Of a stretch of DNA of 64,000 nt, positions 33,397 to 42,352 are shown piece after piece. The translations under genes and the position numbers were made by a program. Origin of the DNA: Streptomyces venezuelae (GTDB lineage: Bacteria > Actinomycetota > Actinomycetes > Streptomycetales > Streptomycetaceae). The number at the start of each line of letters is the position of its first letter. The stretch's first letter is position 1. The stretch covers positions 4,695,501-4,759,500 of the forward strand of contig NZ_CP029190.1 of the NCBI RefSeq assembly GCF_008642295.1. Direction: 5' to 3'. Under the pieces are notes generated by a model. That model made no database searches. It was not told the origin of the DNA and worked only from the letters and a program-made list of their open reading frames with translations.

Positions 33397-34149
33397 GTGA
33401 CTTTCGGTGAGCAGCCGGCCTATCTGCGCGTCGCCGGGGACCTTCGGCGGAAGATCGTCGATGGGTCCCTGCCCCCGCATACCCGGCTGCCCTCGCAGGC
33501 GCGGATCCGGGAAGAGTACGGGGTCTCCGACACGGTCGCGCTGGAGGCCCGCAAGGTCCTGATGGCCGAGGGGCTGGTCGAGGGCCGGTCCGGCTCCGGC
33601 ACCTATGTCCGGGAGCAGCCCGTGCCGCGCCGGGTGTCCCGTACCGGATACCGCTCGTCCGCCGGCTCCACCCCCTTCCGGCAGGAGCAGGCGGAGGCCG
33701 GCGCCCGCGGCACCTGGGACTCCAGCAGCGAACAGACCGGCGCTCCGGCCGAGATCGCCGAACGGCTCGGCATCGCGCCGGGCGACCGGGTGATGCGCAC
33801 CCGGTACGTCTTCCGGGACGCGGGCGAGGCGATGATGCTGTCGACGTCCTGGGAGCCGCTCGCGGTGACCGGCCGCACCCCGGTGATGCTGCCCGAGGAG
33901 GGCCCGCTCGGCGGCTGCGGGGTGGTCGACCGGATGGCCGCGATCGACCTGGTGGTGGACAACGTGGTGGAGGAGGTCGGCGCCCGCCCCGGCCTGGCCG
34001 AGGAACTCCTGGCGCTCGGCGGGGTCCCCGGCCATGTGGTCCTGGTCGTCGGCCGGACGTACTTCGCCTCCGGCCGTGCCGTCGAAACGGCCGACGTGGT
34101 CATCCCGGCAGACCGCTACCGCCTCTCCTACCACCTCCCGGTCCGCTAG
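33397..34149 (+). CDS. GntR-family regulator with UTRA domain (HutC/FarR type)
   Basis: 250 aa from a GTG with GGGAG upstream. The N-terminal winged helix (residues 7-70) contains YLRVAGDLRRKIVDGSLPPH, LPSQARIREEYGVS and GLVEGRSGSGTYV. The C-terminal UTRA ligand-binding domain (about 105-245) has VMRTRYVFRDAGEAMMLSTSWEP and ends AVETADVVIPADRYRLSYHL. UTRA regulators sense sugars, amino-sugar phosphates or similar metabolites, and the ligand here is unknown. No linked transport operon is adjacent. It lies upstream of the SPOR gene on the same strand but with a 242-bp gap. Confidence 0.93.
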   Translation: MTFGEQPAYLRVAGDLRRKIVDGSLPPHTRLPSQARIREEYGVSDTVALEARKVLMAEGLVEGRSGSGTYVREQPVPRRVSRTGYRSSAGSTPFRQEQAEAGARGTWDSSSEQTGAPAEIAERLGIAPGDRVMRTRYVFRDAGEAMMLSTSWEPLAVTGRTPVMLPEEGPLGGCGVVDRMAAIDLVVDNVVEEVGARPGLAEELLALGGVPGHVVLVVGRTYFASGRAVETADVVIPADRYRLSYHLPVR

Positions 34150-34341
34150 CGGGGCGCGGTCGCGCCCCCTTCCCCGTCCCTTTCTGCGCAGCTCAACACC
34201 CGTTTCCCGGTGGGTTGTTCGCGCCCCGTGCACCGGCGCGCACGGCCCACTCGTACGCATGGCCGGATGCGTACGCCTGTGAGGTATCTCTTGGTGAAAA
34301 CACATATCCGCTGAGTAAAGGTCGGGCGTAAGCTCAGGCAT

Positions 34342-34395
34342 ATGCGCAATGCGGTTTCCTGGGCAGGTACGTCGGCGGAGGGTGAAGCGCGATGA
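34342..34395 (+). CDS. Possible 17-codon leader ORF coupled to the SPOR gene
   Basis: ATG at 34342 opens a 17-residue frame (MRNAVSWAGTSAEGEAR) whose TGA overlaps the ATG of the SPOR-domain gene in an ATGA arrangement. The Shine-Dalgarno before it is weak (CAGGCAT). It may be chance, or a translational-coupling leader. Confidence 0.3.
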   Translation: MRNAVSWAGTSAEGEAR

Positions 34396-34577
34396 ACGAC
34401 AGCGGTGCCCTGCTCCCGTGGCTGGTCATACGGCAGGACGACAACGGCAACCGCTACCGGGTGGGCCGGTACGCCACCCGGGCCGAGGCCCAGAAGGTCG
34501 TCGACAGCCTCGACGACCGCGGACACAAGCAGCTGTACTGGGTCGAGCGGATCGGACAGACCGCCACCGCAAACTGA
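34392..34577 (+). CDS. Small SPOR-domain-containing protein
   Basis: 61 aa. The whole protein is a compact alpha/beta unit: WLVIRQDDNGNRYRVGRYAT, RAEAQKVVDSLDDRGHKQ, LYWVERIG. This corresponds to the SPOR-like fold recognised in a short, widely conserved Streptomyces protein. Classical SPOR domains bind denuded peptidoglycan glycan, but there is no signal peptide or membrane anchor here, so a cytoplasmic role is as likely. GGAGGGTGAAG precedes the ATG. Confidence 0.82.
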   Translation: MNDSGALLPWLVIRQDDNGNRYRVGRYATRAEAQKVVDSLDDRGHKQLYWVERIGQTATAN

Positions 34578-34625
34578 GCACCAGCACCCAACGGGTCCGC
34601 ACCACCCGTGACATAGGCTCCGCCC

Positions 34626-35030
34626 ATGACTGTACGCGTGGTCGTGGGCGGAGCCCTTTGTCATGACGGGCGCCTGCTGGCCGCCCGGCGCAGTACCCCG
34701 CCGGAGCTGGCGGGCCGCTGGGAACTGCCCGGCGGCAAGGCCGAACCGGGGGAGAGCGTCCCCGAGGCGCTGGTGCGCGAACTGCGCGAGGAGCTCGGGG
34801 TGGAGACCGAGCCGCTGGAGCGGATCCCCGGGGAATGGCCCGTCAGGCCCGGGCTGGTCCTCCAGGTGTGGACCGCCCGGCTGCTGTCCGGTGAGCCCGA
34901 AGCGCTGACGGAGCACGACAAGGTGCGCTGGCTCGCCCCCGCGGAACTCGACTCGGTCGACTGGCTCGACCAGGACCGCCCGGCGGTCGCCGAGATCGGC
35001 CGCCGGCTGCGCGCCGCCGCGCCCCGGTAA
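34626..35030 (+). CDS. mutT: MutT-like Nudix hydrolase
   Basis: 134 aa. The Nudix box runs from GKAEPGES to RELREELGV (G-x5-E-x7-REL-x-EE-x-G-V), preceded by LAGRWELPGGK as in MutT/8-oxo-dGTP diphosphatases. The conserved N-terminal VGGALCHDGRLLAARRS and C-terminal VRWLAPAELDSVDWLDQDRP segments are the standard MutT layout. It sanitises oxidised nucleotide pools. The ATG lies 48 bp after the SPOR gene, so the two may share a transcript. Confidence 0.92.
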   Translation: MTVRVVVGGALCHDGRLLAARRSTPPELAGRWELPGGKAEPGESVPEALVRELREELGVETEPLERIPGEWPVRPGLVLQVWTARLLSGEPEALTEHDKVRWLAPAELDSVDWLDQDRPAVAEIGRRLRAAAPR

Positions 35031-35245
35031 CCGCCCCGCGCATCGCCCCGGGAGTCCGCACATCCGGAGTCCGGGGGTTCCCGGGGGCGCATGGGGGGCG
35101 CGCTGTAGGCCGTACGTGCCACAGTGCGCCGGTGGTCGCGGTTCCGGGCGGTAGAGGCACCCGATATCGGGTATGTCGTAATTGTCCCCATCTCGTCCCT
35201 GAAGAACCGCACTGGGGTCCGTTGCCGGCCCGGGAAGTGATCGGC

Positions 35246-35665
35246 GTGATCGAGACAGACGGCGACTCCGCCGAATGGGCCTTTCCCGCCGAACCGGGTG
35301 CCGTCCGCACCGCCCGTCACGCGGTGCTCGGAAAACTCCGCGCCTGGGGCCTGGACTCCGTCTGCGATGTGACCGTCCTGCTGGTCAGCGAGCTGGTCAC
35401 CAACTCCCTGCGGTACGCCTCCGGCCCCATCGGCGTCCGGCTGGTACGGCAGGATCAGGCCACCACGGCCCCCGCCGGCCGCCCCGCCCTGCTCGTGGAG
35501 GTTTCGGATCCGCTTCCGGATCCGCCCCGCGAGCGGGCCGCCGCCCCCGATGACGAAGGCGGCCGTGGACTCCACCTGGTGGCCGTCTCGGCACAGCGCT
35601 GGGGAACCCGGCACGGGAAGACGGGCAAGACAGTGTGGTTCGAATTGGCTCTTCCTGGTGAGTAA
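35246..35665 (+). CDS. RsbW-like ATP-binding regulator (HATPase_c_2)
   Basis: 139 aa from GTG 35246 (GGGAAG 8 bases upstream). Upstream in-frame starts at 35132 and 35237 give a Cys/Pro-rich extension without family character. The Bergerat-fold motifs are VTVLLVSELVTNSLRYA (N box), LVEVSDPLPDPP (G1) and DDEGGRGLHLVAVSAQRWG (G2), ending KTVWFELALPG. Such anti-sigma-factor-kinase-like proteins are very numerous in Streptomyces and act in partner-switching cascades. The downstream PAS-SpoIIE protein carries a closely similar C-terminal domain, so the two may share anti-anti-sigma partners. Confidence 0.9.
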   Translation: MIETDGDSAEWAFPAEPGAVRTARHAVLGKLRAWGLDSVCDVTVLLVSELVTNSLRYASGPIGVRLVRQDQATTAPAGRPALLVEVSDPLPDPPRERAAAPDDEGGRGLHLVAVSAQRWGTRHGKTGKTVWFELALPGE

Positions 35666-35840
35666 CAAGAGGAAGGGCGGCAGGGGATCCCCTCGGACGC
35701 GGTCCGGGGGACAGCGCACAGGCTGGCTCAAAACGACCGAGACCTTGCTGTGATCGTGAACGCCGTGCGAGCCATGCCCGTGGTGCTGAATACTTCGGTC
35801 ATGGCCGGTCCGGTTGCGGTGAGCTGGAGGGGACGGTCGC

Positions 35841-38453
35841 GTGAGCGAAATACCTGCGCAGGCACATCAGGCCCGAGTGCCCCGGGAGACCTGGCACGAC
35901 TCCCTGTGGCACAGCAGTCCGCCTGGCTCGATCTATGACTACATAAAGGTCGCGTCCTTCTCGATCGGCCCCGACGGGCTCATCGACCAGTGGAGCCTGC
36001 GCGCCGAGGAACTCTTCGGGCTGACCGCCGCCCAGGCCGTGGGCCGCGACCCGGTCGACGCCTTCATGCCCCCCGAACTGAGGGCAGGCGGCCACCGCAA
36101 GGTGGCCGAGATCCTCGACGGCAAGGAATGGACCGGTCTCATCCCCTTCCGCATCCCCGGTGGGAAGGGCGCCCACGGCGTGGCCGAGATCTATGTGATG
36201 CCCACCGAGACCGAGACAGCCGAGCGGGCCGCACTCTGCGTGGTGGTCGACGTCCGCGCGCTCCGGCGGATCGAATCCGATCTCGCCGCGTCACAGGCGA
36301 TATTCGGTCAATCTCCCTTCGGCTTCCTGCTCTTCGGCACGGACCTCACCGTCCAGCGGGCCAACCGCCGCTTCGCCACCGTCTTCGGCGGAGCCGTCGA
36401 GGACCACCGCGGGCGTACCGTCCACGACTACCTGCCCCCGCGCGAGGCCGACCGGATGACCAGCGCCCTCCGGCGGGTCCTGGAGACCGGCGAAGCCGTC
36501 ACCGACCTCCAGATCAGCGGCTCCGCCCCCGGCAGCCGCGAACACCGGCACTGGTCCATCAACCTCTACCGGGTCCACGGCGGCACCGGTCTTCCCATCG
36601 GCGTCGCCGGCCTCGGCACCGATGTCACCCGCCGCCACCTCGCCGCCCGCGAAGCCGCCGGCGTCCGCCGCAACCTCGCCCTCCTCAACGAGGCCGGCCA
36701 CCGCATCGGCAACTCCCTCGACCTGGAGACCACCGCCCGCGAACTCCTCGACGTCACCGTCCCCGGCTTCTGCGACCTCGCCTCCGTCGACCTCTACCAG
36801 GGGCTGCTCCTCGGCGACGACGACCGACCCGCCAGACCGCAGGGCCCCGGCCTCCCCAGCCTCCCCGGCTGCGGCTCCCGCCGCGCCCCGTCCGCGCCGC
36901 TCCGCCGCGTCGCCTTCGCCAGCGCCGTCTCCGACGCACCGCTCTCCGGCCCGCCGGTCGCCGTGGGCGAAACCCACCGCTACCCTGCCGCCTCACCCGG
37001 CGCCCTCGCCCTGCGCACCGCCCGCCCCCGGCTGATCGAAGCCGGCGGCGCCGAAGACCTCGTCCAGTCCACCCTCGTCGTCCCCCTGGTCGCCCACGAC
37101 ACCGTCGTCGGCCTCGCCCAGTTCTCCCGTACGAAGGGCAGCGAGCCCTTCGGCGAACGCGACCGGGCCGTCGCCGTGGAGCTCGCCGCCCGGGCCGCCG
37201 TCTGCATCGACAACGCCCGCCTCTACCGGCGCGAACACGAACGCGCCCTGATCCTCCAGCGCAGCCTGCTGCCCCCGGGAGACCCGGAGGCCGCCGGCCT
37301 CGACATCGCCTGCCGCTACCTGCCCGGCAACGCGGCCACCGAGGTCGGCGGCGACTGGTTCGACGTCATAGAACTCCCCGGCCACCGCACCGCCCTGGTC
37401 GTCGGCGACGTCATGGGCCGCGGCCTGCGCGCCGCCGTCGCCATGGGCGAACTCCGCACCGCCGTCCGCACCCTGGCCCTGCTGGACCTCGAACCGGCCG
37501 AGGTCCTCTCCGCCCTCGACGAGGTCGCCCGCGGCCTCGGCGCGCCCGGCGGCACCCAGCAGGCCTCCCGGGCCGCCCTGCACTCCCGGGACGCCGACCT
37601 CTCCGAGGTCTACCTCGCCACCTGCGTCTACGCCGTCTACGACCCGGTCACCCGGCGCTGCACCATCGCCAACGCCGGCCATATGCCCCCGGTCCTGGTG
37701 GAACCCGGTGAACCCGGCAGCGCACCCCGCCCCGGACTGCTCCTCGAAATCCCGCCCGGCATGCCGCTCGGCGTCGGCGGCGAACCCTTCGAGGAGGTCG
37801 AGGTGGAACTCCCCGAAGGCGCCCTGCTCGCCCTCTACACCGACGGACTCGTCGAATCCCGCGACCACCCGCTCGAAGAGGGCCTGCGCGGCCTGCGCGA
37901 AGCCCTCGCCGACCCGGTCCGCCCCCTGGAGGACGTCTGCGACCACGTCCTCGCCACCCTCGACACCCGGCACGGGGAGGACGACATCGCCCTGCTCATG
38001 GCCCGCGTCCAGGGCCTGCCCACGGACGCGGTCGGCGACTGGCAGCTGCCCCGCGAGGCCCGCTCGGTGGGCCGCGCCCGCGAACTCGCCCGCACCAAAC
38101 TCCCCGCCTGGGGCCTGGAAGGCCTCCTCGACACCACCGAACTGCTGGTCAGCGAACTGGTGACGAACGCCCTCCGCTACGGCGAGGGCGAGATCCGGCT
38201 CCGGTTGCTGCTGGACCGCACCCTGGTCTGCGAGGTCTGGGACGCCAACCTGGCCCAGCCGCGCCGCCGCCGCGCCCGCGACACCGACGAAGGAGGCCGC
38301 GGCCTCCAACTGGTCGGCCTCCTCTCGGCCGGCTGGGGCACCCGCCGCACCCACCGCGGCAAGACCGTCTGGTTCGAACTGCCCCTGCCCGGGGCCGGGA
38401 CGGAACCCGTCACGGAACTCTCGGCGGAGCAGCTGCTGAACATGTACGGCTGA
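35841..38453 (+). CDS. PAS-GAF-SpoIIE phosphatase-HATPase multidomain regulator
   Basis: 870 aa from a GTG. In order: PAS (about 30-130, FSIGPDGLIDQWSLRAEELFG), a second PAS (about 150-265, ANRRFATVFGG), GAF (about 275-465, VVPLVAHDTVVGLAQFSR), and a SpoIIE/PP2C phosphatase (about 470-714) with ALILQRSLLPP, GGDWFDVIELPGHRTALVVGDVMGRG-type strands split by metal-binding Asp residues, and LYTDGLVESRD. An RsbW-like HATPase follows (about 733-865, TELLVSELVTNALRY, DEGGRGLQLVGLL). It should both dephosphorylate an anti-anti-sigma factor and bind or kinase such a partner, coupling a sensed signal to sigma-factor control. A hairpin follows the stop. Confidence 0.94.
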   Translation: MSEIPAQAHQARVPRETWHDSLWHSSPPGSIYDYIKVASFSIGPDGLIDQWSLRAEELFGLTAAQAVGRDPVDAFMPPELRAGGHRKVAEILDGKEWTGLIPFRIPGGKGAHGVAEIYVMPTETETAERAALCVVVDVRALRRIESDLAASQAIFGQSPFGFLLFGTDLTVQRANRRFATVFGGAVEDHRGRTVHDYLPPREADRMTSALRRVLETGEAVTDLQISGSAPGSREHRHWSINLYRVHGGTGLPIGVAGLGTDVTRRHLAAREAAGVRRNLALLNEAGHRIGNSLDLETTARELLDVTVPGFCDLASVDLYQGLLLGDDDRPARPQGPGLPSLPGCGSRRAPSAPLRRVAFASAVSDAPLSGPPVAVGETHRYPAASPGALALRTARPRLIEAGGAEDLVQSTLVVPLVAHDTVVGLAQFSRTKGSEPFGERDRAVAVELAARAAVCIDNARLYRREHERALILQRSLLPPGDPEAAGLDIACRYLPGNAATEVGGDWFDVIELPGHRTALVVGDVMGRGLRAAVAMGELRTAVRTLALLDLEPAEVLSALDEVARGLGAPGGTQQASRAALHSRDADLSEVYLATCVYAVYDPVTRRCTIANAGHMPPVLVEPGEPGSAPRPGLLLEIPPGMPLGVGGEPFEEVEVELPEGALLALYTDGLVESRDHPLEEGLRGLREALADPVRPLEDVCDHVLATLDTRHGEDDIALLMARVQGLPTDAVGDWQLPREARSVGRARELARTKLPAWGLEGLLDTTELLVSELVTNALRYGEGEIRLRLLLDRTLVCEVWDANLAQPRRRRARDTDEGGRGLQLVGLLSAGWGTRRTHRGKTVWFELPLPGAGTEPVTELSAEQLLNMYG

Positions 38454-38482
38454 GCCCCCGGGCCCGCCGGCGTTCGAGGCGC

Positions 38483-38514
38483 GGGGTCCGGGGCGGAATC
38501 CCGCCCCGGACCCC
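38483..38514. terminator. Bidirectional terminator
   Basis: A perfect 14-bp stem (38483-38496 with 38501-38514) and a 4-nt loop, between the convergent SpoIIE-type and pspA genes. Confidence 0.85.
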
Positions 38515-38516
38515 GG

Positions 38517-39236
38517 CTACGCCGCGCGCCCGGACTTCAGCGCCGCCAGGCGAGCCTCGATCTCGGAGCTCCGCCCCAGATCGTCCAGCGACTCGAACTG
38601 GGCGTCCAGCGAGGACGCCGCCAGCTCGGACTTGCCCAGCGCAATGGCCTCCTCCCGGCGCACCTTCTCCTCGAACCGGTGCAGCTCACTGGTGGGATCC
38701 AGGACATCGATGTTCTTCACCGCGTCCATCATCGTGTTCTGCGCCCGCGCGGTCTGTGCACGCGCCACCAGCTCGTCCCGCTTCGCCTGGAGCTCGGTCA
38801 GCTTGTTCTTCATCGAGTCCAGGCCGGCCTTCAGCCGGTCGACCACCTCCGTCTGCGCGGCGATCACCGGCTCGGCGGACTCCGCCTCGTTCTCCGACTG
38901 CAACTGCCGCCCCAGCGCGACCTTCGCCAGGTTGTCGAACCGGTCCGCCTCCGCCGCCGAGCCGGAGGAGCGCAGCTCGTCCGCCTTCCGGCTGGCGGCC
39001 CTTGCCTTCTCGCCCCACTCGGCAGCCGCCTTCACATCCTCCTGGTGGTCCTGCTCCAGCATCCGCAGATTGCCGATCGTGGTCGCGACCGCCTGCTCCG
39101 CCTCCGAGATGTTGTTCGTGTAGTCCCGGATCAGCTGGTCCAGCATCTTCTGCGGGTCCTCCGCCTGGTCCAGCAGCGCGTTGATGTTGGCCTTGGCGAG
39201 CTGGGTGACCCGGCCGAGGATGGTCTGCTTGCTCAT
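38517..39236 (-). CDS. pspA: PspA/IM30 family phage-shock protein
   Basis: 239 aa. The whole protein is predicted coiled-coil: ILGRVTQLAKANINALLDQAEDPQKML at the N-terminus (membrane-binding helix), IRDYTNNISEAEQAVATTIGN, and long Ala/Glu/Lys heptads (LKAGLDSMKNKLTELQAKRDEL). PspA/Vipp1-like proteins are ESCRT-III relatives that protect and remodel stressed membranes. AAGGAGC lies before the ATG. It follows the TPM-domain membrane protein by 37 bp on the same strand, so the two are probably one operon responding to envelope stress. Confidence 0.94.
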   Translation of the reverse strand: MSKQTILGRVTQLAKANINALLDQAEDPQKMLDQLIRDYTNNISEAEQAVATTIGNLRMLEQDHQEDVKAAAEWGEKARAASRKADELRSSGSAAEADRFDNLAKVALGRQLQSENEAESAEPVIAAQTEVVDRLKAGLDSMKNKLTELQAKRDELVARAQTARAQNTMMDAVKNIDVLDPTSELHRFEEKVRREEAIALGKSELAASSLDAQFESLDDLGRSSEIEARLAALKSGRAA

Positions 39237-39273
39237 ACGTGCTGCTCCTTGCCCGATGACGATGAATGGAGAG

Positions 39274-41460
39274 TCAGAAACGGCCGCCGCCGCCCATCCG
39301 GCCCCGGGTGCCGCCGCCCCCGAAGGAGCCCGGACCGGGTCCGAAGCCGCCGCCCCCGAAACCCCCGCCGAACCCGCCGCCGGACCCGCCGCCGAAACCG
39401 CCCCCGCCCCGCCCGGCCCCGCGGAGGATCTCGCCGAGGATGATCCCGCCGAGCACCGCACCGCCCATCCCACCGCCCCCGCGCTGCCGGCCCGCGTACG
39501 GGTTCTCGTACGCCCTCACGTCCTGCTCGGCCAGCCGCTGCGCCTCCCGGGCCAGCGCATCGGCCCGCTGGGCCTCGGCCAGGGCGCCCGCCGCATCCGA
39601 CCCGGCCAGCGTCGTGGACCGCTCCAGATGCCGCTGCGCCTCCGCGAGCCGGGTGCGGGCCGTACTGCCCACCGCACCCCGGCTGGTGGTGATGTAGTCC
39701 GTGGCCGCCCCGATCGCACTGCGCGCCCCGAGCCACGCCTGGTCCAGCAGGGTCCGCGCCCGCCGGTCCGCCGTCTCCCGCTCCCGGGCCCCGGCCAGCG
39801 CCTCGTCCAGCGCCGCGTCCGCCTCCTCCACCCGGCGCAGCGCGTCGATCGGGTCGTACCGGCCGCCGCCTGCACCTGCACCTGCACCTCCGCCGCCGCC
39901 CGCCCGCTCCTGCCGTACGCCGGCAAGCACCGCCTCCGCCCGCCCGATCCGGCCGCGCAGATCCGCCGTCGACACCCCTTCCGGGGTGCCGGTGAGCAGC
40001 CCGCGGGCATCGGCCAGATCGGTCTCCGTCTCGGTCAGCGCACCGTCGAGCTTCCCGGCTGCCTCCGCCAGCTCCTGCGCCCGCCGCTCCACCGCATCCA
40101 CCAGCGTGGCCGCCTGGTCCACCGCACCCTCCGCGGCCCGCACGTGCACTGCCGCCCGGCCGTTGTCGCCCGCATCGAGCGCGGCCCGTGCCTCGGTGAG
40201 ACTGGTGGTGGCGAACAGCAGCCGGTCCTCGGCCTGCTCCGGGTTCGAGGCCACCGGTGCCGCCGCCGAATCGGCGTACCGGCCGGTCAGGGCCGTCAGT
40301 GTCGCCTTGGCTGTGGTGGTCCGGCCGGTCAGCGCCCGGAAGCGCGACTCGACCGTCGCCAGCGCCTGCGGGGCGTTCTGTTCCAGGGCGCGCAGCCGGT
40401 CGAACGCGTCGGACTCGGCGTCCAGCCGCCGGCTGCCCTCGGAGCAGCGGGCCACGATCTCGTCCAGCATCCGCCGCCGGGTCGCATCGTCCTCCGGGTA
40501 GGCGTCGTCGAGCTGCTGCCGCAGCCGGAAGGCATGGGTCAGCTCGTCCTTGGCGTAGGCCACGGCCTCCTCGAAGGGCTGCACGGCCTCCTCGCCGAAC
40601 TGCGCCGTGGCGAACCCCAGCTCCTCGGTGCTGGTGCGGACCGCGTCGTCCGTCTCCACCAGCAACGCCTTGGCCTTGGCGTCCAGCTCGGGCAGCGGCA
40701 GACCGCCGGCGGCCTGGGCACCCCAGCCGGCCGGGGCCGCACCGGGTCCGCCGTCGCCGCCGTCGGCCCGGCCCTTGCGGCGCTTGCTGCGGGTGTACGC
40801 GTACACGCCCAGCGCGCCGGCCGCCCCGACCGCGACCACCGGCAGGACGAAGTCCCCGGTCCCGTGCTCCCCGCCGGGCTGGTCACCGCCGGGGTTCGCC
40901 GGGCCGGGGGTGAGGGTGGGGACGGGGACCGGCTGTCCGCCGAGGACGGCGTTGTAGCCGTTCGCGGCACCGATCGCGGCGCCCGGCCAGTCGTTCTGCC
41001 GCAGAGCGGGCTCGATGGCGGTCCGGGCGACCGTGGCGAGCTGCTCCTCGGTGAAACCGGAGTCGACATCGGCCGAATAGGCGTACTGGCGGGCGCCGGT
41101 CGCGACGGCGAGCAGCACATCGTTCTGGCCGAGCCCGTTGCGCTGGGCCGTGGCGTCCGCCCAGCTCTGGGCGGACCGCCCGGAGAAATCGCGTACGTAG
41201 GCGACGAACAGCTGGATCCGCCGGTCGGCGTACAGCTTGTCCAGGGCTGCGGTGACGGCATCCTTCCGGTCGTCCAGCGCGCCGACCCGGTCGGTGATCT
41301 GGCCCTCGGAGGAGAGGGTGATGGGGTCGTCGGCCCGGGCCTGGGGCGCAACCGCCATCGCGACCGCCGCCGCCCAGGCGAGGAGCACCAGCAGCGCCGG
41401 CAGCGCCGGCAGGGCACGGAACGCCGCGGGGGCGGGCGTACGGCGCTTCGGCGGATTCAC
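39274..41460 (-). CDS. TPM-domain membrane protein with Gly-rich tail
   Basis: 728 aa from a GTG at 41460. A signal peptide (ALPALLVLLAWAAAVAMAVAPQARA) precedes a TPM/phosphatase-like domain (about 45-165, ITDRVGALDDRKDAVTAAL, NDVLLAVATGARQYAYSAD, ATVARTAIEPALRQNDWPGA). One transmembrane helix (FVLPVVAVGAAGALGVYAY) and a long Ala/Glu/Arg coiled-coil-like cytoplasmic region follow. The last 70 residues are almost pure Gly/Phe repeats (GGGFGGG type). TPM proteins are linked to photosystem repair in plants and to membrane proteins in bacteria. The operon with pspA supports a membrane-stress function. The Shine-Dalgarno is weak. Confidence 0.88.
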   Translation of the reverse strand: MNPPKRRTPAPAAFRALPALPALLVLLAWAAAVAMAVAPQARADDPITLSSEGQITDRVGALDDRKDAVTAALDKLYADRRIQLFVAYVRDFSGRSAQSWADATAQRNGLGQNDVLLAVATGARQYAYSADVDSGFTEEQLATVARTAIEPALRQNDWPGAAIGAANGYNAVLGGQPVPVPTLTPGPANPGGDQPGGEHGTGDFVLPVVAVGAAGALGVYAYTRSKRRKGRADGGDGGPGAAPAGWGAQAAGGLPLPELDAKAKALLVETDDAVRTSTEELGFATAQFGEEAVQPFEEAVAYAKDELTHAFRLRQQLDDAYPEDDATRRRMLDEIVARCSEGSRRLDAESDAFDRLRALEQNAPQALATVESRFRALTGRTTTAKATLTALTGRYADSAAAPVASNPEQAEDRLLFATTSLTEARAALDAGDNGRAAVHVRAAEGAVDQAATLVDAVERRAQELAEAAGKLDGALTETETDLADARGLLTGTPEGVSTADLRGRIGRAEAVLAGVRQERAGGGGGAGAGAGGGRYDPIDALRRVEEADAALDEALAGARERETADRRARTLLDQAWLGARSAIGAATDYITTSRGAVGSTARTRLAEAQRHLERSTTLAGSDAAGALAEAQRADALAREAQRLAEQDVRAYENPYAGRQRGGGGMGGAVLGGIILGEILRGAGRGGGGFGGGSGGGFGGGFGGGGFGPGPGSFGGGGTRGRMGGGGRF

Positions 41461-41523
41461 ATTTCGGAGAGTATGGGGGGTTTTGTGGCACCGCACCCGG
41501 AGGTGATCACGGGGTGTTACCGG

Positions 41524-41561
41524 GGGTGGGGTGGAGCGGGGAGGCCCGCCCCACCCCACCC
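41524..41561. terminator. Terminator of the sdh operon
   Basis: A 17-bp stem with one mismatch (41524-41540 with 41545-41561), 3 bp behind the sdhB stop on the minus strand. It separates sdhCAB from the TPM-pspA operon transcribed in the same direction. Confidence 0.8.
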
Positions 41562-41563
41562 GT

Positions 41564-42352
41564 TCAGGAAGATCGGCGCGGGATCTTGGAGCTCAGCCAG
41601 ACCAGGGGGTCGTACTTGCGGTCGACCGCGCGTTCCTTCAGGGGGATCAGCGCATTGTCGGTGATCTTGATGCCCTCCGGGCAGACCTCGGTGCAGCACT
41701 TGGTGATGTTGCAGTAGCCCAGGCCGTGTTCCTCCTGGGCCGTCCGCTTGCGGTCAAGGCCCGCTTGGGACGCGGCGTCGAGCGGGTGCATGTCCAGTTC
41801 GGCGACCCGCATCAGGAAGCGGGGGCCGGCGAAGGCCGGCTTGTTCTCCTCGTGGTCGCGCACCACATGGCAGGTGTCCTGGCACAGGAAGCACTCGATG
41901 CACTTCCGGAACTCCTGTGAGCGGTCGACGTCGACCTGCTGCATCCGGTACTCGCCCGGTGCCACCCCCTGCGGCGGCACGAAGGACGGGATCTCACGCG
42001 CCTTCTGGTAGTTGAAGGACACGTCCGTGACCAGGTCGCGGATGACCGGGAAGGCCCGCAGGGGGGTGATCGTCACCAGCTCGTCGCGGGAGAAGGTGGA
42101 CATGCGGGTCATGCACATCAGGCGCGGCCGGCCGTTGATCTCCGCGCTGCACGAACCGCACTTGCCCGCCTTGCAGTTCCAGCGGACCGCCAGGTCCGAG
42201 GCCTGGGTGGCCTGCAGCCGGTGGACGATGTCCAGGACCACCTCGCCCTCGTGCACCTCGACGGTGAAGTCCGTCAGCTCCCCGCCGTCCGCATCGCCCC
42301 GCCAGATCCGGAAGCGCGCGTCGTAGCCAGTGCCGGTACCGGTTGCAGTCAC
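41564..42352 (-). CDS. sdhB: Succinate dehydrogenase/fumarate reductase iron-sulfur subunit
   Basis: 262 aa from a GTG overlapping the sdhA stop by 3 bp. [2Fe-2S] ferredoxin motif WNCKAGKCGSC (with a later Cys in RLMCMTRM). The [4Fe-4S] and [3Fe-4S] clusters are ligated by CIECFLCQDTC and CNITKCCTEVCP. It carries electrons from the flavoprotein to quinone. The protein belongs to the non-classical Sdh/Frd group with a large single membrane anchor, of which actinomycetes carry one beside the canonical four-subunit enzyme. Last gene of the sdhC-A-B operon. Confidence 0.95.
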   Translation of the reverse strand: MTATGTGTGYDARFRIWRGDADGGELTDFTVEVHEGEVVLDIVHRLQATQASDLAVRWNCKAGKCGSCSAEINGRPRLMCMTRMSTFSRDELVTITPLRAFPVIRDLVTDVSFNYQKAREIPSFVPPQGVAPGEYRMQQVDVDRSQEFRKCIECFLCQDTCHVVRDHEENKPAFAGPRFLMRVAELDMHPLDAASQAGLDRKRTAQEEHGLGYCNITKCCTEVCPEGIKITDNALIPLKERAVDRKYDPLVWLSSKIPRRSS

